Of a stretch of 30,557 bases of DNA, positions 8,077-20,160 are shown piece after piece (within the stretch, counting starts at the first letter, position 1; every line of letters starts with the position of its first letter). Source of the stretch: Neocallimastix lanati (nom. inval.). Its lineage: Eukaryota > Neocallimastigomycota > Neocallimastigomycetes > Neocallimastigales > Neocallimastigaceae. The stretch lies in the NCBI GenBank assembly GCA_016946835.1, contig JACVTC010000416.1, positions 1 to 30,557 of the forward strand, written 5' to 3'. Made by a program: the position numbers and the translations under genes. Under the pieces are notes generated by a model that saw only the letters and a list, made by a program, of their open reading frames with translations, did no database searches and was not told the DNA's origin.

Positions 8077-8080
8077 TTTC

Positions 8081-8086
8081 TTTTTT
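8081..8086 (+). terminator. Pol III terminator of Lys-Asn pair
   Basis: T6 preceded by TTTC, starting four bases past tRNA-Asn. Confidence 0.85.
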
Positions 8087-8146
8087 ATTATTTTCATAAA
8101 ATAATATTGTATTTATTAATTTTTTACAATTTAAAGCACTAAATTA

Positions 8147-8152
<6 letters not shown>

Positions 8153-8208
<56 letters not shown>
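8153..8208. repeat. T56 homopolymer
   Basis: The longest homopolymer of the unit: 56 T here, 57 at 19011-19067, 56 at 29943-29998. It may act as a backstop terminator for the Lys-Asn transcript. Exact lengths of such runs are subject to sequencing error. Confidence 0.9.
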
Positions 8209-8215
<7 letters not shown>

Positions 8216-8555
8216 ATATATTTATCATTGAATTAATAAATAATTTATTATTATTCGTTGTATTTTATGAGATAAAAAAGATTTATATAAAAATATAAAA
8301 AATATAAAAAAAATAAAAAAATATTAATATTAAAAATAAAAATAAAAATAAAAATAAAAATAAAAATAAAAATAAAAAATAAAAAATAAAAATATTGTAT
8401 TGCTATTGACTATATTATTTATTAAAGTAAAATAATTATTAAATGTTGTCTTTTACGTAGTAAATTATTATACCATTATATTAAAATGAATAAAATAATT
8501 TATTTTATATTTTACTAACCTATAATTATTAATTTAAATAAAAAAAATAAGGTTC

Positions 8556-8559
8556 AAAA
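8556..8559 (-). terminator. Pol III terminator of tRNA-Ala
   Basis: T4 on the minus strand right after the discriminator. Weak by length; the next long run is T7 at about 8541-8547. Confidence 0.65.
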
Positions 8560-8632
8560 TGGAGAATCCGGGCGTCGATCCCGGTGCCTCTCGCATGCTA
8601 AGCGAGCGCTCTACCATTTGAGCTAATTCCCC
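8560..8632 (-). tRNA. tRNA-Ala (AGC)
   Basis: 73-nt alanine tRNA. Stem CTCGC/GCGAG with loop TTAGCAT gives AGC. Acceptor GGGGAAT/ATTCTCC with one G-U; discriminator A. The T loop starts with A (GATCGA in place of GTTCGA), a variant also known in animal and plant tRNA-Ala-AGC. G3 faces T70, which is the G3-U70 identity pair read by alanyl-tRNA synthetase. Confidence 0.98.
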
Positions 8633-8913
8633 TTCTTTGATAATATTTCTATGTTGTCTATACTTGTGGTACGAAGTAAATTTATAATTTTATTATTATT
8701 ATTATTGTTATTATTATCATTATTATCATTATTATCATTATTATCATTACTTTCATATTATCATTATTATTATTACTATCACTATTATTGTTATTATTGT
8801 TATAAATATTATTATAATTGTTATTAATATTATTATTATTTTTATTATTTAATTTTGGTATAAGTTGTTTTTATCTATTTAATTTTTTATCTAAATAAAT
8901 TAAAATTGTAATT

Positions 8914-9011
8914 TTTATAATTTTTATTACTTTTAAGATTGTATTTAATTTTTGTAATTTTTATTACTTTTAAGATTGTATTTAATTTTTATAATTTTTA
9001 TTACTTTTAAT
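8914..9011. repeat. 37-bp minisatellite, about three copies
   Basis: The motif TTTTTATTACTTTTAA starts at 8921, 8958 and 8995, exactly 37 bp apart, with GATTGTATTTAATTTTT between copies. Also at 19773-19870. Confidence 0.88.
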
Positions 9012-9295
9012 AATGTATTTATTTTTAATTAATTATATAAAAGAAAAGTCTAATATAAAATAAGCAAATAAATAATGTTAATAATTAATACTTAAATTTC
9101 ACATAATAAATAATATATTATATATATTATATATATTATATATATTATATATATTATATATATTATATATTTTATGTATTCTATATATTCTATAATAAAT
9201 AATATATCTAAAAATTGTATAATTAAGTAAATAAATATTTTAAACTATTTCTATTTGACATATTCATTAAAGAAACAAAAAAAAAGAAAAAACCT

Positions 9296-9300
9296 AAAAA
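9296..9300 (-). terminator. Pol III terminator of tRNA-His
   Basis: T5 on the minus strand, one base past the gene. Confidence 0.85.
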
Positions 9301-9301
9301 G

Positions 9302-9374
9302 TGCCGTTCCCAGGATTCGAACCTGGGTCGAGTCGGCCACAACGACTTATACTAAACCACTATACGAGAACGGC
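9302..9374 (-). tRNA. tRNA-His (GTG)
   Basis: 73-nt histidine tRNA. Stem AGTCG/CGACT with loop TTGTGGC gives GTG. Acceptor GCCGTTC/GAACGGC, discriminator A. The base just before the gene (complement of 9375) is G, so a G at -1 is present in the DNA. In most eukaryotes G-1 is added after transcription, so this may be chance. Confidence 0.98.
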
Positions 9375-9730
9375 CAAAATCACTTTATTTATATAAGTTT
9401 GAAAAGTATAAATTCAATATAGATTAACATTAAATAATAGTAATTATTTTACTAATTTCATATTTATATATAAAAAATTTCTTGACAATTTGATAATAAT
9501 TTTAATTTAATAATTATTAGAAATCTGAATTTTGATAATAAATTTTCATTAAAATATTAAACATTATTAAAATTAATAATAATATTAACCTTTAATTTTT
9601 TTTTTTTTAATTTCATATTATTTTTAATATTAATAAATTTAATAAATAAATAAATATATATAAAAGTACTATTAAATGAATAAATACTGAAAACGCATAA
9701 AAATTAAAAATTTAAAAAATTAAATAAAAA
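9375..9730. other. A+T spacer between His and Phe
   Basis: 356 bp of A+T filler; nothing beyond the Phe terminator at its right end and a TATATAAA-like leader at 9387-9396 on the His side. Equivalent: 20234-20589. Confidence 0.8.
9726..9730 (-). terminator. Pol III terminator of Tyr-Phe pair
   Basis: T5 on the minus strand immediately after tRNA-Phe. Confidence 0.85.
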
Positions 9731-9803
9731 TGCGACCTCCGTGGCTTGAACACGGGACCTTTAGATCTTCAGTCTAACGCTCTCCCAGCTGAGCTAAGGT
9801 CGC
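9731..9803 (-). tRNA. tRNA-Phe (GAA)
   Basis: 73-nt phenylalanine tRNA. Stem TTAGA/TCTAA with loop CTGAAGA gives GAA. Acceptor GCGACCT/AGGTCGC, discriminator A. It lies 11 bp downstream of tRNA-Tyr on the same strand with no T4 between. Confidence 0.98.
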
Positions 9804-9814
9804 TAAATTTTAAA

Positions 9815-9899
9815 TCCTTCGAACCGGAGTCGAACCAGTGACATGTTGATTACTATATAATTCTACAGTCAACCGCTCTACCAACTGAGCTATCGAAGG
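9815..9899 (-). tRNA. tRNA-Tyr (GTA) with 12-bp intron
   Basis: 85-bp tyrosine tRNA gene; the mature tRNA is 73 nt. Acceptor CCTTCGA/TCGAAGG (C1-G72, the eukaryotic Tyr identity pair), discriminator A. Anticodon GTA follows CT and is followed by G37. The intron (9851-9862) then interrupts the loop at the canonical 37/38 site before A38 and stem TCAAC. First gene of the Tyr-Phe pair; CAAGAT at -6 to -1. Confidence 0.97.
9851..9862 (-). other. tRNA-Tyr intron
   Basis: 12-bp intron, AATTATATAGTA on the minus strand, between positions 37 and 38 of tRNA-Tyr. It contains TAT, able to pair with the GTA anticodon as is common in precursor tRNA-Tyr. It recurs at 20710-20721 in copy 2 with the same sequence. 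It is the only tRNA intron in the unit. Confidence 0.93.
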
Positions 9900-10703
9900 A
9901 TCTTGTAAAATTATGCCAGAGAACCAATATAAAATATACTTATTATATGTTAAACATAAAACTCTAGATTTTTAAAGAATATATTTTAATATATATCATA
10001 AAATGGATACAATTTAATGGTTTAATAATATCATTAATAAATATTTATATTTTAAATAAAAAATTATAATTAAGTACTTTAATTTATAAATTTATATATT
10101 ATATTAAAAAAAAAAATTTTTTTCAGAAATTTAATTAAAATATTTTTATTAAATTAATTAATAGGTTTACATATAAATATAATATCATGAATTATAAATA
10201 GCTATAAAAATAGATAAATTTTTTATAATTGAAAATATTACTATTTTCTATATTGTATTTATAAGTATTAATATTATTTATGAATTTTAATTAAAATATT
10301 TATTATATAATTATATATTGATATACGCATTTCTTTATATTGTAATTAAAACTTAAATACATTACTATTATTATTTTATGTCTTTGTTTTTATTATTTTT
10401 TTTTAAAATATTTATTTATATTTTTAATTTTTCGTTATTTATTAATTTTGATTATCATAACTTTTATTATTAATTTAAGAATTTTTAAAATTTCGTCTAA
10501 TACTTTAAAAATTGCTTACATATATATTTTATTATAACTAAATAAAAAATAAATAAAATATAAATTATAAATAATATATAACATTTTTATATCTTAATTT
10601 ATCATTACCATTAAATTATTTATTATTTGTATTAATAGAAATAAAAAAATAAAAATAAAAAAAAAAAAGAACGAAATATTGATACCAAAATTTAGTAAAA
10701 AAG
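9900..10703. other. A+T spacer between Tyr and Leu-AAG
   Basis: 804 bp with no gene and no notable tandem repeat; the least repetitive long spacer of the unit. Equivalent: 20759-21562. Confidence 0.8.
10697..10702 (-). terminator. Pol III terminator of tRNA-Leu-AAG
   Basis: T6 on the minus strand, one base past the gene. Confidence 0.85.
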
Positions 10704-10786
10704 TGAACAGAGTGGGATTCGAACCCACGCCTACGAATAGATCACGGCCTTAACGTGACGCCTTAGACCAACTCGGCCATCTGTCC
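10704..10786 (-). tRNA. tRNA-Leu (AAG)
   Basis: 83-nt class II leucine tRNA for CUN codons. Stem TCACG/CGTGA with loop TTAAGGC gives AAG. Acceptor GGACAGA/TCTGTTC with one G-U; discriminator A. Its D-arm start TGGCCGAG matches the Leu-TAA gene. It is the last gene of the unit, and its 5' end marks the junction to the next copy. Confidence 0.98.
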
Positions 10787-11017
10787 AAGTTAATAATTTT
10801 TAATTGAAATTTTCTTTTCTACCAATACTAAATTATCATTATATGATAATAATGTTATCAATGATATATACTATGCTAAAATTATTAACTAAATAATATA
10901 AATAGTAAATAGTGCAATTAATCATAATCGATTTTAATTTTATTAGTAAATACTATATATGTATTTAAATTTTAATTTAATTTAATCAAAATCTAGAAAA
11001 AAAAAGATCAAAAGTAA

Positions 11018-11089
11018 TTCCGCATCGGGGAATCGAACCCCGGCCGCCACGGTGAAAGCGTGGAATCCTAGCCACTGGACCAATGCGGA
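11018..11089 (-). tRNA. tRNA-Glu (TTC), copy 2
   Basis: First gene of the second unit; same sequence as at 234-305, anticodon TTC. Confidence 0.98.
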
Positions 11090-11656
11090 TCTTGTTGTTT
11101 TAAACTTTCATTTCTTGCTTTTTTATTATATCTTTGTAGTGCAAAATTTTTCAATAGGTTAGGATTATTAATTTTATTATTAATATTATTAAATTATTAA
11201 TATTACTAAATTATTACATTTTTTCTTAAATTTTATATAATTAAACTTTACATTATTTAAATTAATTGTTTAAAGTTATTTATTAATATCTTTTCATTTT
11301 TTTTTTCTTATTTAAATTTTTATTTATCTAGTATTATTTTATTTATATTTTTATTTTTTCTTTTTTTTTTTATTTTTTAATTTTCTTTTTTCATTTTTGT
11401 CTTTATTTAATAAATAATATTTTTCAAGTTAATTGTAATACTTAAAAGTGAATTTGTTTGATTCAATATAATCTTAGCAAAACTTCTAAATATAATTTAT
11501 AATATTAATAAATTAATATATATGCATTTCAATGTACTTAATTTAATATTTATTATTAATAATAAATAATTATTTTTAATTTTATTTCATTCTTAAATTA
11601 GTTTTGAAAATAACAAATATATATATATATATATATATTACTATTATTTTATAATG

Positions 11657-11695
<39 letters not shown>

Positions 11696-12195
11696 AAAAA
11701 ATTAAATTAATATTAAAATATTATAAATTGCGAAAATTTTATATTTTATTTATTTTATTTATTTATTTTATACTTTAAGTTTAGTTATTAAATTTTAATT
11801 TACCTTATTTTTAATTTAGTTTTAGTTTTTCTGTTTGATTGTTCCATTATCTTCAAAAGTTTTTATAAGCTATTTTAATATTAAATATTATATATAAATT
11901 AAAATAAAATTAACAGTTATTTATTTATTAAAATTATTTCCAATAAGTTTATTTAATTTCTTAAAATACTAAATTTTAATTTTTAATTATTTTTAAACAT
12001 TTATATTATATATTAATAAATATATTATAATTATTTAATTTAATAAATATATAATATATATTTAATTAATATATCTATTCAATTAATATATCTATTTAAT
12101 TGAAGTGATATTGATAATTTTATAAATAATTTATAAATATTTTATATTGTAAATTATTATACAATATAGAAAATTTTGAAAAATTTTGTCAGATT

Positions 12196-12269
12196 GATTT
12201 CGTGGTGTAGTCGGTTATCACGTCTGTCTAACACACAGACGGTCCCCGGTTCGAATCCGGGCGAAATCA
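12196..12269 (+). tRNA. tRNA-Val (AAC), copy 2
   Basis: Second-unit version of 1412-1485; the 6-bp gap to Ser is unchanged. Confidence 0.98.
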
Positions 12270-12275
12270 TTATTT

Positions 12276-12357
12276 GACAGCATGTCCGAGTGGTTAAGGA
12301 GTGTGACTAGAAATCACATAGGCTCTGCCTGCGCAGGTTCAAGTCCTGCTGCTGTCG
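12276..12357 (+). tRNA. tRNA-Ser (AGA), copy 2
   Basis: Second-unit version of 1492-1573, class II, with T5 directly after the discriminator G. Confidence 0.98.
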
Positions 12358-12682
12358 TTTTTACTTTATTTTTATTATAAAAATGCAATTATACATTTAA
12401 TTTTATATATTAAAAAACTCAAAAAAAAAAAAAAAAAAAAAAACTCAAAAAAAAAAAAAAGTTAATATTAAAATGCAATATGAAATTTTTAAAAATTGTT
12501 ATTTTTTTTTTTTTTTTTTTTAATTTTTTTATTTTTTATTTTATTTTTATTTTTTTTTTGTTTTGTTTTTATTTATTTATTTATTTTTTTATTTTCATTT
12601 ATTTATTTGCATTTTTATTTTCTTTTTTATTTTTATTTTATTAAAAACAAAAACAAAAAACAAAAATTAAAATATAAAAAAG

Positions 12683-12755
12683 CGCCCAACGTGGGGGTCG
12701 AACCCACAACCTTGAGATTAAGAGTCTCACGCTCTACCGATTGAGCTAGCCGGGC
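12683..12755 (-). tRNA. tRNA-Lys (CTT), copy 2, minus strand
   Basis: Second-unit version of 1899-1971, 8 bp downstream of Ile. Confidence 0.98.
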
Positions 12756-12763
12756 AAATGAAA

Positions 12764-12837
12764 TGCTCTGTGCAGGGGTCGAACCTGCGACCTTGGCGTT
12801 ATTAGCACCACGCTCTAACCGACTGAGCTAACAGAGC
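12764..12837 (-). tRNA. tRNA-Ile (AAT), copy 2, minus strand
   Basis: Second-unit version of 1980-2053. Confidence 0.98.
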
Positions 12838-12934
12838 TATTTTAGCTTTGTTTCGAAAAATATTTTTGAAATAGGGTATATTATTTAATATATTATATAA
12901 TATATTATTTATTATTATTTATTATTATTTATTA

Positions 12935-12985
<51 letters not shown>

Positions 12986-13439
12986 TATTATTATTTATTA
13001 TTATTTATTATTATTTATTATTATTTATTATTATTTATTATTATTTATTATTATTTATTATTATTTATTATTATTTATTATTATTTATTATTATTTATTA
13101 TTATTTATTATTAATACTTAAATTTATAAATTAGAAATATAATATAATACACATATATTATTGTATTATGTAGTTCATACTATCAAAAAAATATTTAAAT
13201 AAAATTATAATTAATTTGAATATTTGTAATATTATATTATTCTAATAAATTTAGAAATATTTAATTTTTATTTTATTTTTAGCAAAAAAAAATATATTTT
13301 AAGTAATAATATTAAAAAAATTTTTTTTATAATATTTTGTAAGTATTAAAACGAATATTTTATTTTTAATAAAAAAAAATCAAAAGTAAAGAAACTAAAA
13401 AAAAAAAAAAATACTATAAAAGAATTTATTATATATTAA

Positions 13440-13858
<419 letters not shown>

Positions 13859-14236
13859 ATTATTATTAAATTTTATTAATCTATATCAAAGCAGTTGATA
13901 AATAATTATTAATTAATTAATAATTAATACGAAATATTAAAATTAAAATCTAAACTAGTCAAAGACTAGGATTTTATAAATTATATTGTAATATTATTAT
14001 TTAATATTAAATATTGTGATTAATAATTTCATACTAAATTTAAATATAATTTTAAATTATATCAATGTTCTAAAATATTCTAAAATATTCTAAAATATTC
14101 TAAAATATTCTAAAATATTATATATTAATGATGGAAATATTTTACTATGGGTAAAATACTTTAATTACTATCTATTGTCTGAAAGCCTAAAAGGATCTAA
14201 GGAAAATAAAACAGGAATATTAAAATTTTTAAATGC

Positions 14237-14310
14237 GGGCTGTTAGTTCAGTTGGATAGAACGCTTGACTACGGATCAAGAGGTCGCAGGTTCAAGTCCT
14301 GCATAGCTCG
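14237..14310 (+). tRNA. tRNA-Arg (ACG), copy 2
   Basis: Second-unit version of 3382-3455. The offset from copy 1 rises here from 10784 to 10855 because the AAT tract before it is 71 bp longer. Confidence 0.98.
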
Positions 14311-14314
14311 TTTT

Positions 14315-14388
14315 GATTTCGTGGTGTAGTCGGTTATCACGTCTGTCTAACACACAGACGGTCCCCGGTTCGAATCCGGGCGAAATCA
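14315..14388 (+). tRNA. tRNA-Val (AAC), copy 2, second gene
   Basis: Second-unit version of 3460-3533, again four T after Arg. Confidence 0.98.
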
Positions 14389-14577
14389 TTTTTTTTACAT
14401 CATTTTCTAGATATAAATTAAAAATGCTAAAAAAAAAGAAAAAATTTAATATTTTTAATTTAATTATTATAGCAAATATTAATTTTTCGTTTCTCAAAAT
14501 ATTTTCGTTTCGTAAAAATAAAAGAACTAAAATGTACAATACATATAAATATATTTAGCTTTAGCAATAAAAAGAAC

Positions 14578-14660
14578 TGCCAAGAGTGAGGTTCGAACTC
14601 ACGCCTCTTTCGAGACCGCATCTTAAGTGCGGCGCCTTAGACCGACTCGGCCATCTTGGC
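14578..14660 (-). tRNA. tRNA-Leu (TAA), copy 2
   Basis: Second-unit version of 3723-3805. Confidence 0.98.
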
Positions 14661-14926
14661 TAAATATAAGTTTATTTTCTTTTTAATTTATTTTTAAGAT
14701 CAGTTTCTTTTCATTTAATTATTTTTTTAATTTAAAAAATTAATCTATAGCATATTATAATTTTATGGTACTATTAATGGAAAAATAAATTGATATATGT
14801 CTAAACGAACAAATAATAATAAAATTAATTATTAATGTTATAATAAATATAATTATATTAAGTATATGGATAAATTATGTTTAATGATATAGTATAATAT
14901 TATTAATAAAGATTATAAGTAAACTT

Positions 14927-14977
<51 letters not shown>

Positions 14978-15387
14978 TATATGTATTTATTTATTTATGC
15001 TTTTTCAGTTTTAAATTTTATAATTAATCTTATAATCTTATAATCTTATAATTTGAAATATCTATAAAATAAATTAATTATAATAAAATGTAATAATAAA
15101 AAATATTTATATTTATATTTATATTTATAAGAATGCCAATGATTTTCTAAAGCATAAATAAAAAATATTTATTTTTAAATAATTATTATTATATAATTTT
15201 AATAAAAGATCAAATATAATAGCATTACTAAGTATGAATAATGAATAAAATAGTAAATAAATAAAATATATAATAAAATAAAAATCTGTAACTAAAAATA
15301 ATGTTGAAATAATTATGTTATTGATATATATTATATGTACTTAGGATAAGTCTTTCTTTTCAACAGAATTCGGAAAAAACAACTAAG

Positions 15388-15458
15388 GCATTGATGGTTT
15401 AGTGGTATAATTACCGCCTGCCACGCGGTAGACCCGGGTTCGATTCCCGGTCAATGCA
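15388..15458 (+). tRNA. tRNA-Gly (GCC), copy 2
   Basis: Second-unit version of 4533-4603; leader CAACTAAG kept. Confidence 0.98.
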
Positions 15459-15461
15459 TTT

Positions 15462-15534
15462 GCCTTCATGGCTCAGTCGGCAGAGCATCCCCCTAGTAAG
15501 GGGAAGGTCATCGGTTCGATTCCGATTGAAGGCA
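15462..15534 (+). tRNA. tRNA-Thr (AGT), copy 2
   Basis: Second-unit version of 4607-4679, three bases after Gly. Confidence 0.98.
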
Positions 15535-15783
15535 TTATTTTTATTTTATTTTATTTTTTTTTTTTTTAATTTCAAAAAGTAATATATAAATTAAATTTTT
15601 AATAATTATTGCATTTCATCAGTGTATATGTTAATTTACAAAATTAGAAAAGTTGAATTTCATCTTATAATATTTTAACTTTTACATTTAATTAAATTAT
15701 TTATAATGTTTTAACTTTCACATTTAATTAAATTATTTACAGTTTTAATTTATGTTCTATACAAGGAATTATTATTTATTACG

Positions 15784-15819
<36 letters not shown>

Positions 15820-16155
15820 CTATTATGAATTAAATGATTTTCACACTAATATTTAAATAAATAAATAATTAATTACGCAATTATTAAAGTTAACATATAC
15901 ATTTTTAAAATAAAAATTAAAATAAATAAAATAATAAATATAAATATATATATATATATTTATAATTATTATATAATATATTTTAAACTTAAATATTACT
16001 AATTTTTTTAATTTAAATCAAAATTTCATTTTAACTTTAAATTGTATATTTGATATTAATTTAAAAATACCAAATGATAAAATCAAACTAAATTTTATTT
16101 TCTATATTTTTATGGGGTTGTTAGTTGTTTAAAAATAAATTTAAAAACAAGATAA

Positions 16156-16227
16156 GGCTCATTGGTCTAGTAGTATGATTCTCGCTTTGGGTGCGAGAGG
16201 TCCCGGGTTCAATTCCCGGATGAGCCC
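16156..16227 (+). tRNA. tRNA-Pro (TGG), copy 2
   Basis: Second-unit version of 5301-5372. Confidence 0.98.
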
Positions 16228-16580
16228 CTCTTTTTTAATTTTGACTTTTTATAATAGTTATTACTTTTATAAATTCATTTTTAAAATCTACTGATAATTA
16301 GTATCAGAATTTAAATAAAAGAGCGAAGCAAAAATATTTTGAAAAAAAGTAATAAATGTATTAAAATATTAATTTTATTCATAATTTTAGCAATATTTTA
16401 TAATTTAAATAATAAATATATATAAATATAAATAAATATCTAAAATATAATTAATTAATACAAATAAAGGAATAAATACTATCTTAAAATCATATATTAA
16501 TAATAAATTTAAACACTTATCAATTATATTAAATTGTAAGGTATACAAGAATATTATATATTTAATAATTTACTAAATAT

Positions 16581-16652
16581 GGTTCTATAGTGTAGCGGTT
16601 AGCACATTGGACTTTGAATCCAATAACTCGAGTTCAAATCTCGATAGGACCT
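16581..16652 (+). tRNA. tRNA-Gln (TTG), copy 2
   Basis: Second-unit version of 5726-5797. Confidence 0.98.
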
Positions 16653-16858
16653 AATTTTTAATTATATTTTTAACAATTTTTAACAATTTTAACAATTTTA
16701 AAAATTACTAAATATTAATATATTAACTTTTATTTTTATCTTTATCTTTAGTTTTTTAGCATTTAATAATAATAATATTTTTTGTAAAAAAAAAAAAAAA
16801 GAAAATATTCTAATAAAAATAAAATTATATTGTTAATAAAAAAAATGAAAAAGGCTTA

Positions 16859-16930
16859 CTCCCAGGCGGGGAATTGAACCCCGGTCTCCCGCGTGACAGG
16901 CGGGGATACTCACCACTATACTACCTGGGA
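16859..16930 (-). tRNA. tRNA-Asp (GTC), copy 2
   Basis: Second-unit version of 6004-6075. Confidence 0.98.
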
Positions 16931-17799
16931 TGGCTTTAATTATTTTTTGATCTTATTTTGTCATATACACTATGTCACCGAATTTTAAAGTATGATCATG
17001 TAATTAAAGCATTTAATTAGAATTTAGAATTTCATTAAATAAAATATATTCAATATAAATTTATTTCAACATTTAAATCATGTTATACTTATTTAATTGT
17101 ATTTTGTACTTAAATTTAATTGTATTTTGTACTTAATTTTAAAGATAAAGATTTTTATGAAAACTTAATTTTTTATTTTTATTATTTTAATAAATATATA
17201 TAAATATATATAAATTAAATATATAATATTTATAAATATTAAGAATTAATCAATAAAACATACTATAATATTGAAATTAAAATAAATATTATATTATTCA
17301 ATTATTTAATATTATATAATCAAAAATGTATAATTCATTTTAATTATTTGCTTTTGACTTTTTTTTATTTTTATTTTTATTGCTTTCTTTTATTTTATTT
17401 ATTATTTTATTTATTATTTTATTTATTATTTTATTTATTATTTTATTTATTATTTTATTTTATTTTTATTTTTATTTTTATTTTTATTTTTATTTTTATT
17501 TTTATTTTTATTTTTATTTTTATTTTTATTTTTATTTTTATTTTTATTTTTATTTTTATTTTTATTTTTATTTTTATTTTTAATATATTGTATTCGAGTT
17601 TAAATGATATTTAATTGTTAATTAATTATTTCATTTTCAGTTGAATAATAATTCATAAATTTAATTTTTATCTCCATAATTATTTATAAATTTATTTTTA
17701 AAAATTTTTTTCATAAATACTACATAAAAACAAAAATTATTTTATAACCATTTGATTTTTAGTAGTACAAGATTTATTCTTAATTTTAATCATAGGCAA

Positions 17800-17873
17800 G
17801 CTCTGTTAGCTCAGTCGGTTAGAGCGTGGTGCTAATAACGCCAAGGTCGCAGGTTCGACCCCTGCACAGAGCA
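17800..17873 (+). tRNA. tRNA-Ile (AAT), copy 2, plus strand
   Basis: Second-unit version of 6945-7018, inverted relative to 12764-12837. Confidence 0.98.
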
Positions 17874-17889
17874 AACTGAATGTAAAATT

Positions 17890-17962
17890 GCCCGGCTAGC
17901 TCAATCGGTAGAGCGTGAGACTCTTAATCTCAAGGTTGTGGGTTCGACCCCCACGTTGGGCG
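17890..17962 (+). tRNA. tRNA-Lys (CTT), copy 2, plus strand
   Basis: Second-unit version of 7035-7107, with the 16-bp gap to Ile. Confidence 0.98.
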
Positions 17963-18716
17963 ATATTTTTTGGTAGTATTCTTTTAATCAAATAGCCTAA
18001 GTATATATAAATATTTTAATTAAACTACTTTTTAATGTATATATATATATATATATATATTTTAATTAAACTACTTTTAATATATATATATAATATATAT
18101 TTTAATTAAACTACTTTTAATATATATATATAATATATATTTTAATTAAACTACTTTTTAATATATATATATGTTTTAATGATAAATCAATATTTATATA
18201 TATAATAAATAATAAGTTATGACTAACCACTAGTTTCATAAATTAAATTTTAAATTTGAACTATATAATATATATATTTTTATTTTTATAAATTACATAT
18301 ATATATAATATTTTTCTTATTATATATAAATATATATATATTAATGAAATATTAAATAAATAAATTGTATATTGTTATTAATTGAAAATATTTAATATGA
18401 TAACTATAATTTTATAACATTTAAAATTTTAATACAATGAATTATTTTTAATTTAAAATTAATTTGTCTAATGTTTATTTTAATATTAATATTTATTTTG
18501 ATATTAATATTTATTTTGATATTAAAATTTACTAATATCTTAAAATAGATATTAATTATTATGAATTATCAAATTTTAAACTTAAACAATATATTTAAAT
18601 AAATTAATATATTTTCTTATTTAAGAAAATTTAAAAACAAAAAATAATAAATAATATATATATATAAAATTTTTTTTTATCATAAGAATTTCCAAAAATT
18701 ATTAAGTAATATAACG

Positions 18717-18754
<38 letters not shown>

Positions 18755-18785
18755 AAAGCAGGAAAAAACAAAGCCAGAAAGCGTA

Positions 18786-18858
18786 GCCCTGTTAGCTCAG
18801 TTGGTAGAGCGTGCGGCTTTTAACCGCAAGGTCGGGGGTTCGAGCCCCCCATAGGGCG
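18786..18858 (+). tRNA. tRNA-Lys (TTT), copy 2
   Basis: Second-unit version of 7928-8000; the A-run upstream is 35 instead of 32 bases. Confidence 0.98.
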
Positions 18859-18860
18859 TA

Positions 18861-18934
18861 GCTCTTATGGCGCAATTGGCTAGCGCGTTCGGCTGTTAAC
18901 CGAGAGGTTGGTGGTTCAAGCCCACCTAGGAGCG
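18861..18934 (+). tRNA. tRNA-Asn (GTT), copy 2
   Basis: Second-unit version of 8003-8076, two bases after Lys-TTT. Confidence 0.98.
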
Positions 18935-19004
18935 TTTCTTTTTTATTATTTTCATAAAATAATATTGTATTTATTAATTTTTTACAATTTAAAGCACTAA
19001 ATTA

Positions 19005-19074
<70 letters not shown>

Positions 19075-19418
19075 ATATATTTATCATTGAATTAATAAAT
19101 AATTTATTATTATTCGTTGTATTTTATGAGATAAAAAAGATTTATATAAAAATATAAAAAATATAAAAAAAATAAAAAAATATTAATATTAAAAATAAAA
19201 ATAAAAATAAAAATAAAAATAAAAATAAAAATAAAAAATAAAAAATAAAAATATTGTATTGCTATTGACTATATTATTTATTAAAGTAAAATAATTATTA
19301 AATGTTGTCTTTTACGTAGTAAATTATTATACCATTATATTAAAATGAATAAAATAATTTATTTTATATTTTACTAACCTATAATTATTAATTTAAATAA
19401 AAAAAATAAGGTTCAAAA

Positions 19419-19491
19419 TGGAGAATCCGGGCGTCGATCCCGGTGCCTCTCGCATGCTAAGCGAGCGCTCTACCATTTGAGCTAATTCCCC
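19419..19491 (-). tRNA. tRNA-Ala (AGC), copy 2
   Basis: Second-unit version of 8560-8632. Confidence 0.98.
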
Positions 19492-20160
19492 TTCTTTGAT
19501 AATATTTCTATGTTGTCTATACTTGTGGTACGAAGTAAATTTATAATTTTATTATTATTATTATTGTTATTATTATCATTATTATCATTATTATCATTAT
19601 TATCATTACTTTCATATTATCATTATTATTATTACTATCACTATTATTGTTATTATTGTTATAAATATTATTATAATTGTTATTAATATTATTATTATTT
19701 TTATTATTTAATTTTGGTATAAGTTGTTTTTATCTATTTAATTTTTTATCTAAATAAATTAAAATTGTAATTTTTATAATTTTTATTACTTTTAAGATTG
19801 TATTTAATTTTTGTAATTTTTATTACTTTTAAGATTGTATTTAATTTTTATAATTTTTATTACTTTTAATAATGTATTTATTTTTAATTAATTATATAAA
19901 AGAAAAGTCTAATATAAAATAAGCAAATAAATAATGTTAATAATTAATACTTAAATTTCACATAATAAATAATATATTATATATATTATATATATTATAT
20001 ATATTATATATATTATATATATTATATATTTTATGTATTCTATATATTCTATAATAAATAATATATCTAAAAATTGTATAATTAAGTAAATAAATATTTT
20101 AAACTATTTCTATTTGACATATTCATTAAAGAAACAAAAAAAAAGAAAAAACCTAAAAAG

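Larger units (their letters stand above)
8077..8559. other. A+T spacer between Asn and Ala
   Basis: Convergent spacer with the T56 run and an AAAAAT hexamer tract (8332-8392). No gene. Equivalents: 18935-19418 and 29867-30349. Confidence 0.85.
8633..9301. other. A+T spacer between Ala and His
   Basis: Begins with a degenerate TTA/TCA triplet array (8686-8850) including four ATTATTATC units. Then come a 37-bp minisatellite and a 10-bp TATATATTAT repeat at 9114-9166. No gene. Equivalents: 19492-20160 and 30423-30557 (cut off by the window end). Confidence 0.85.
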
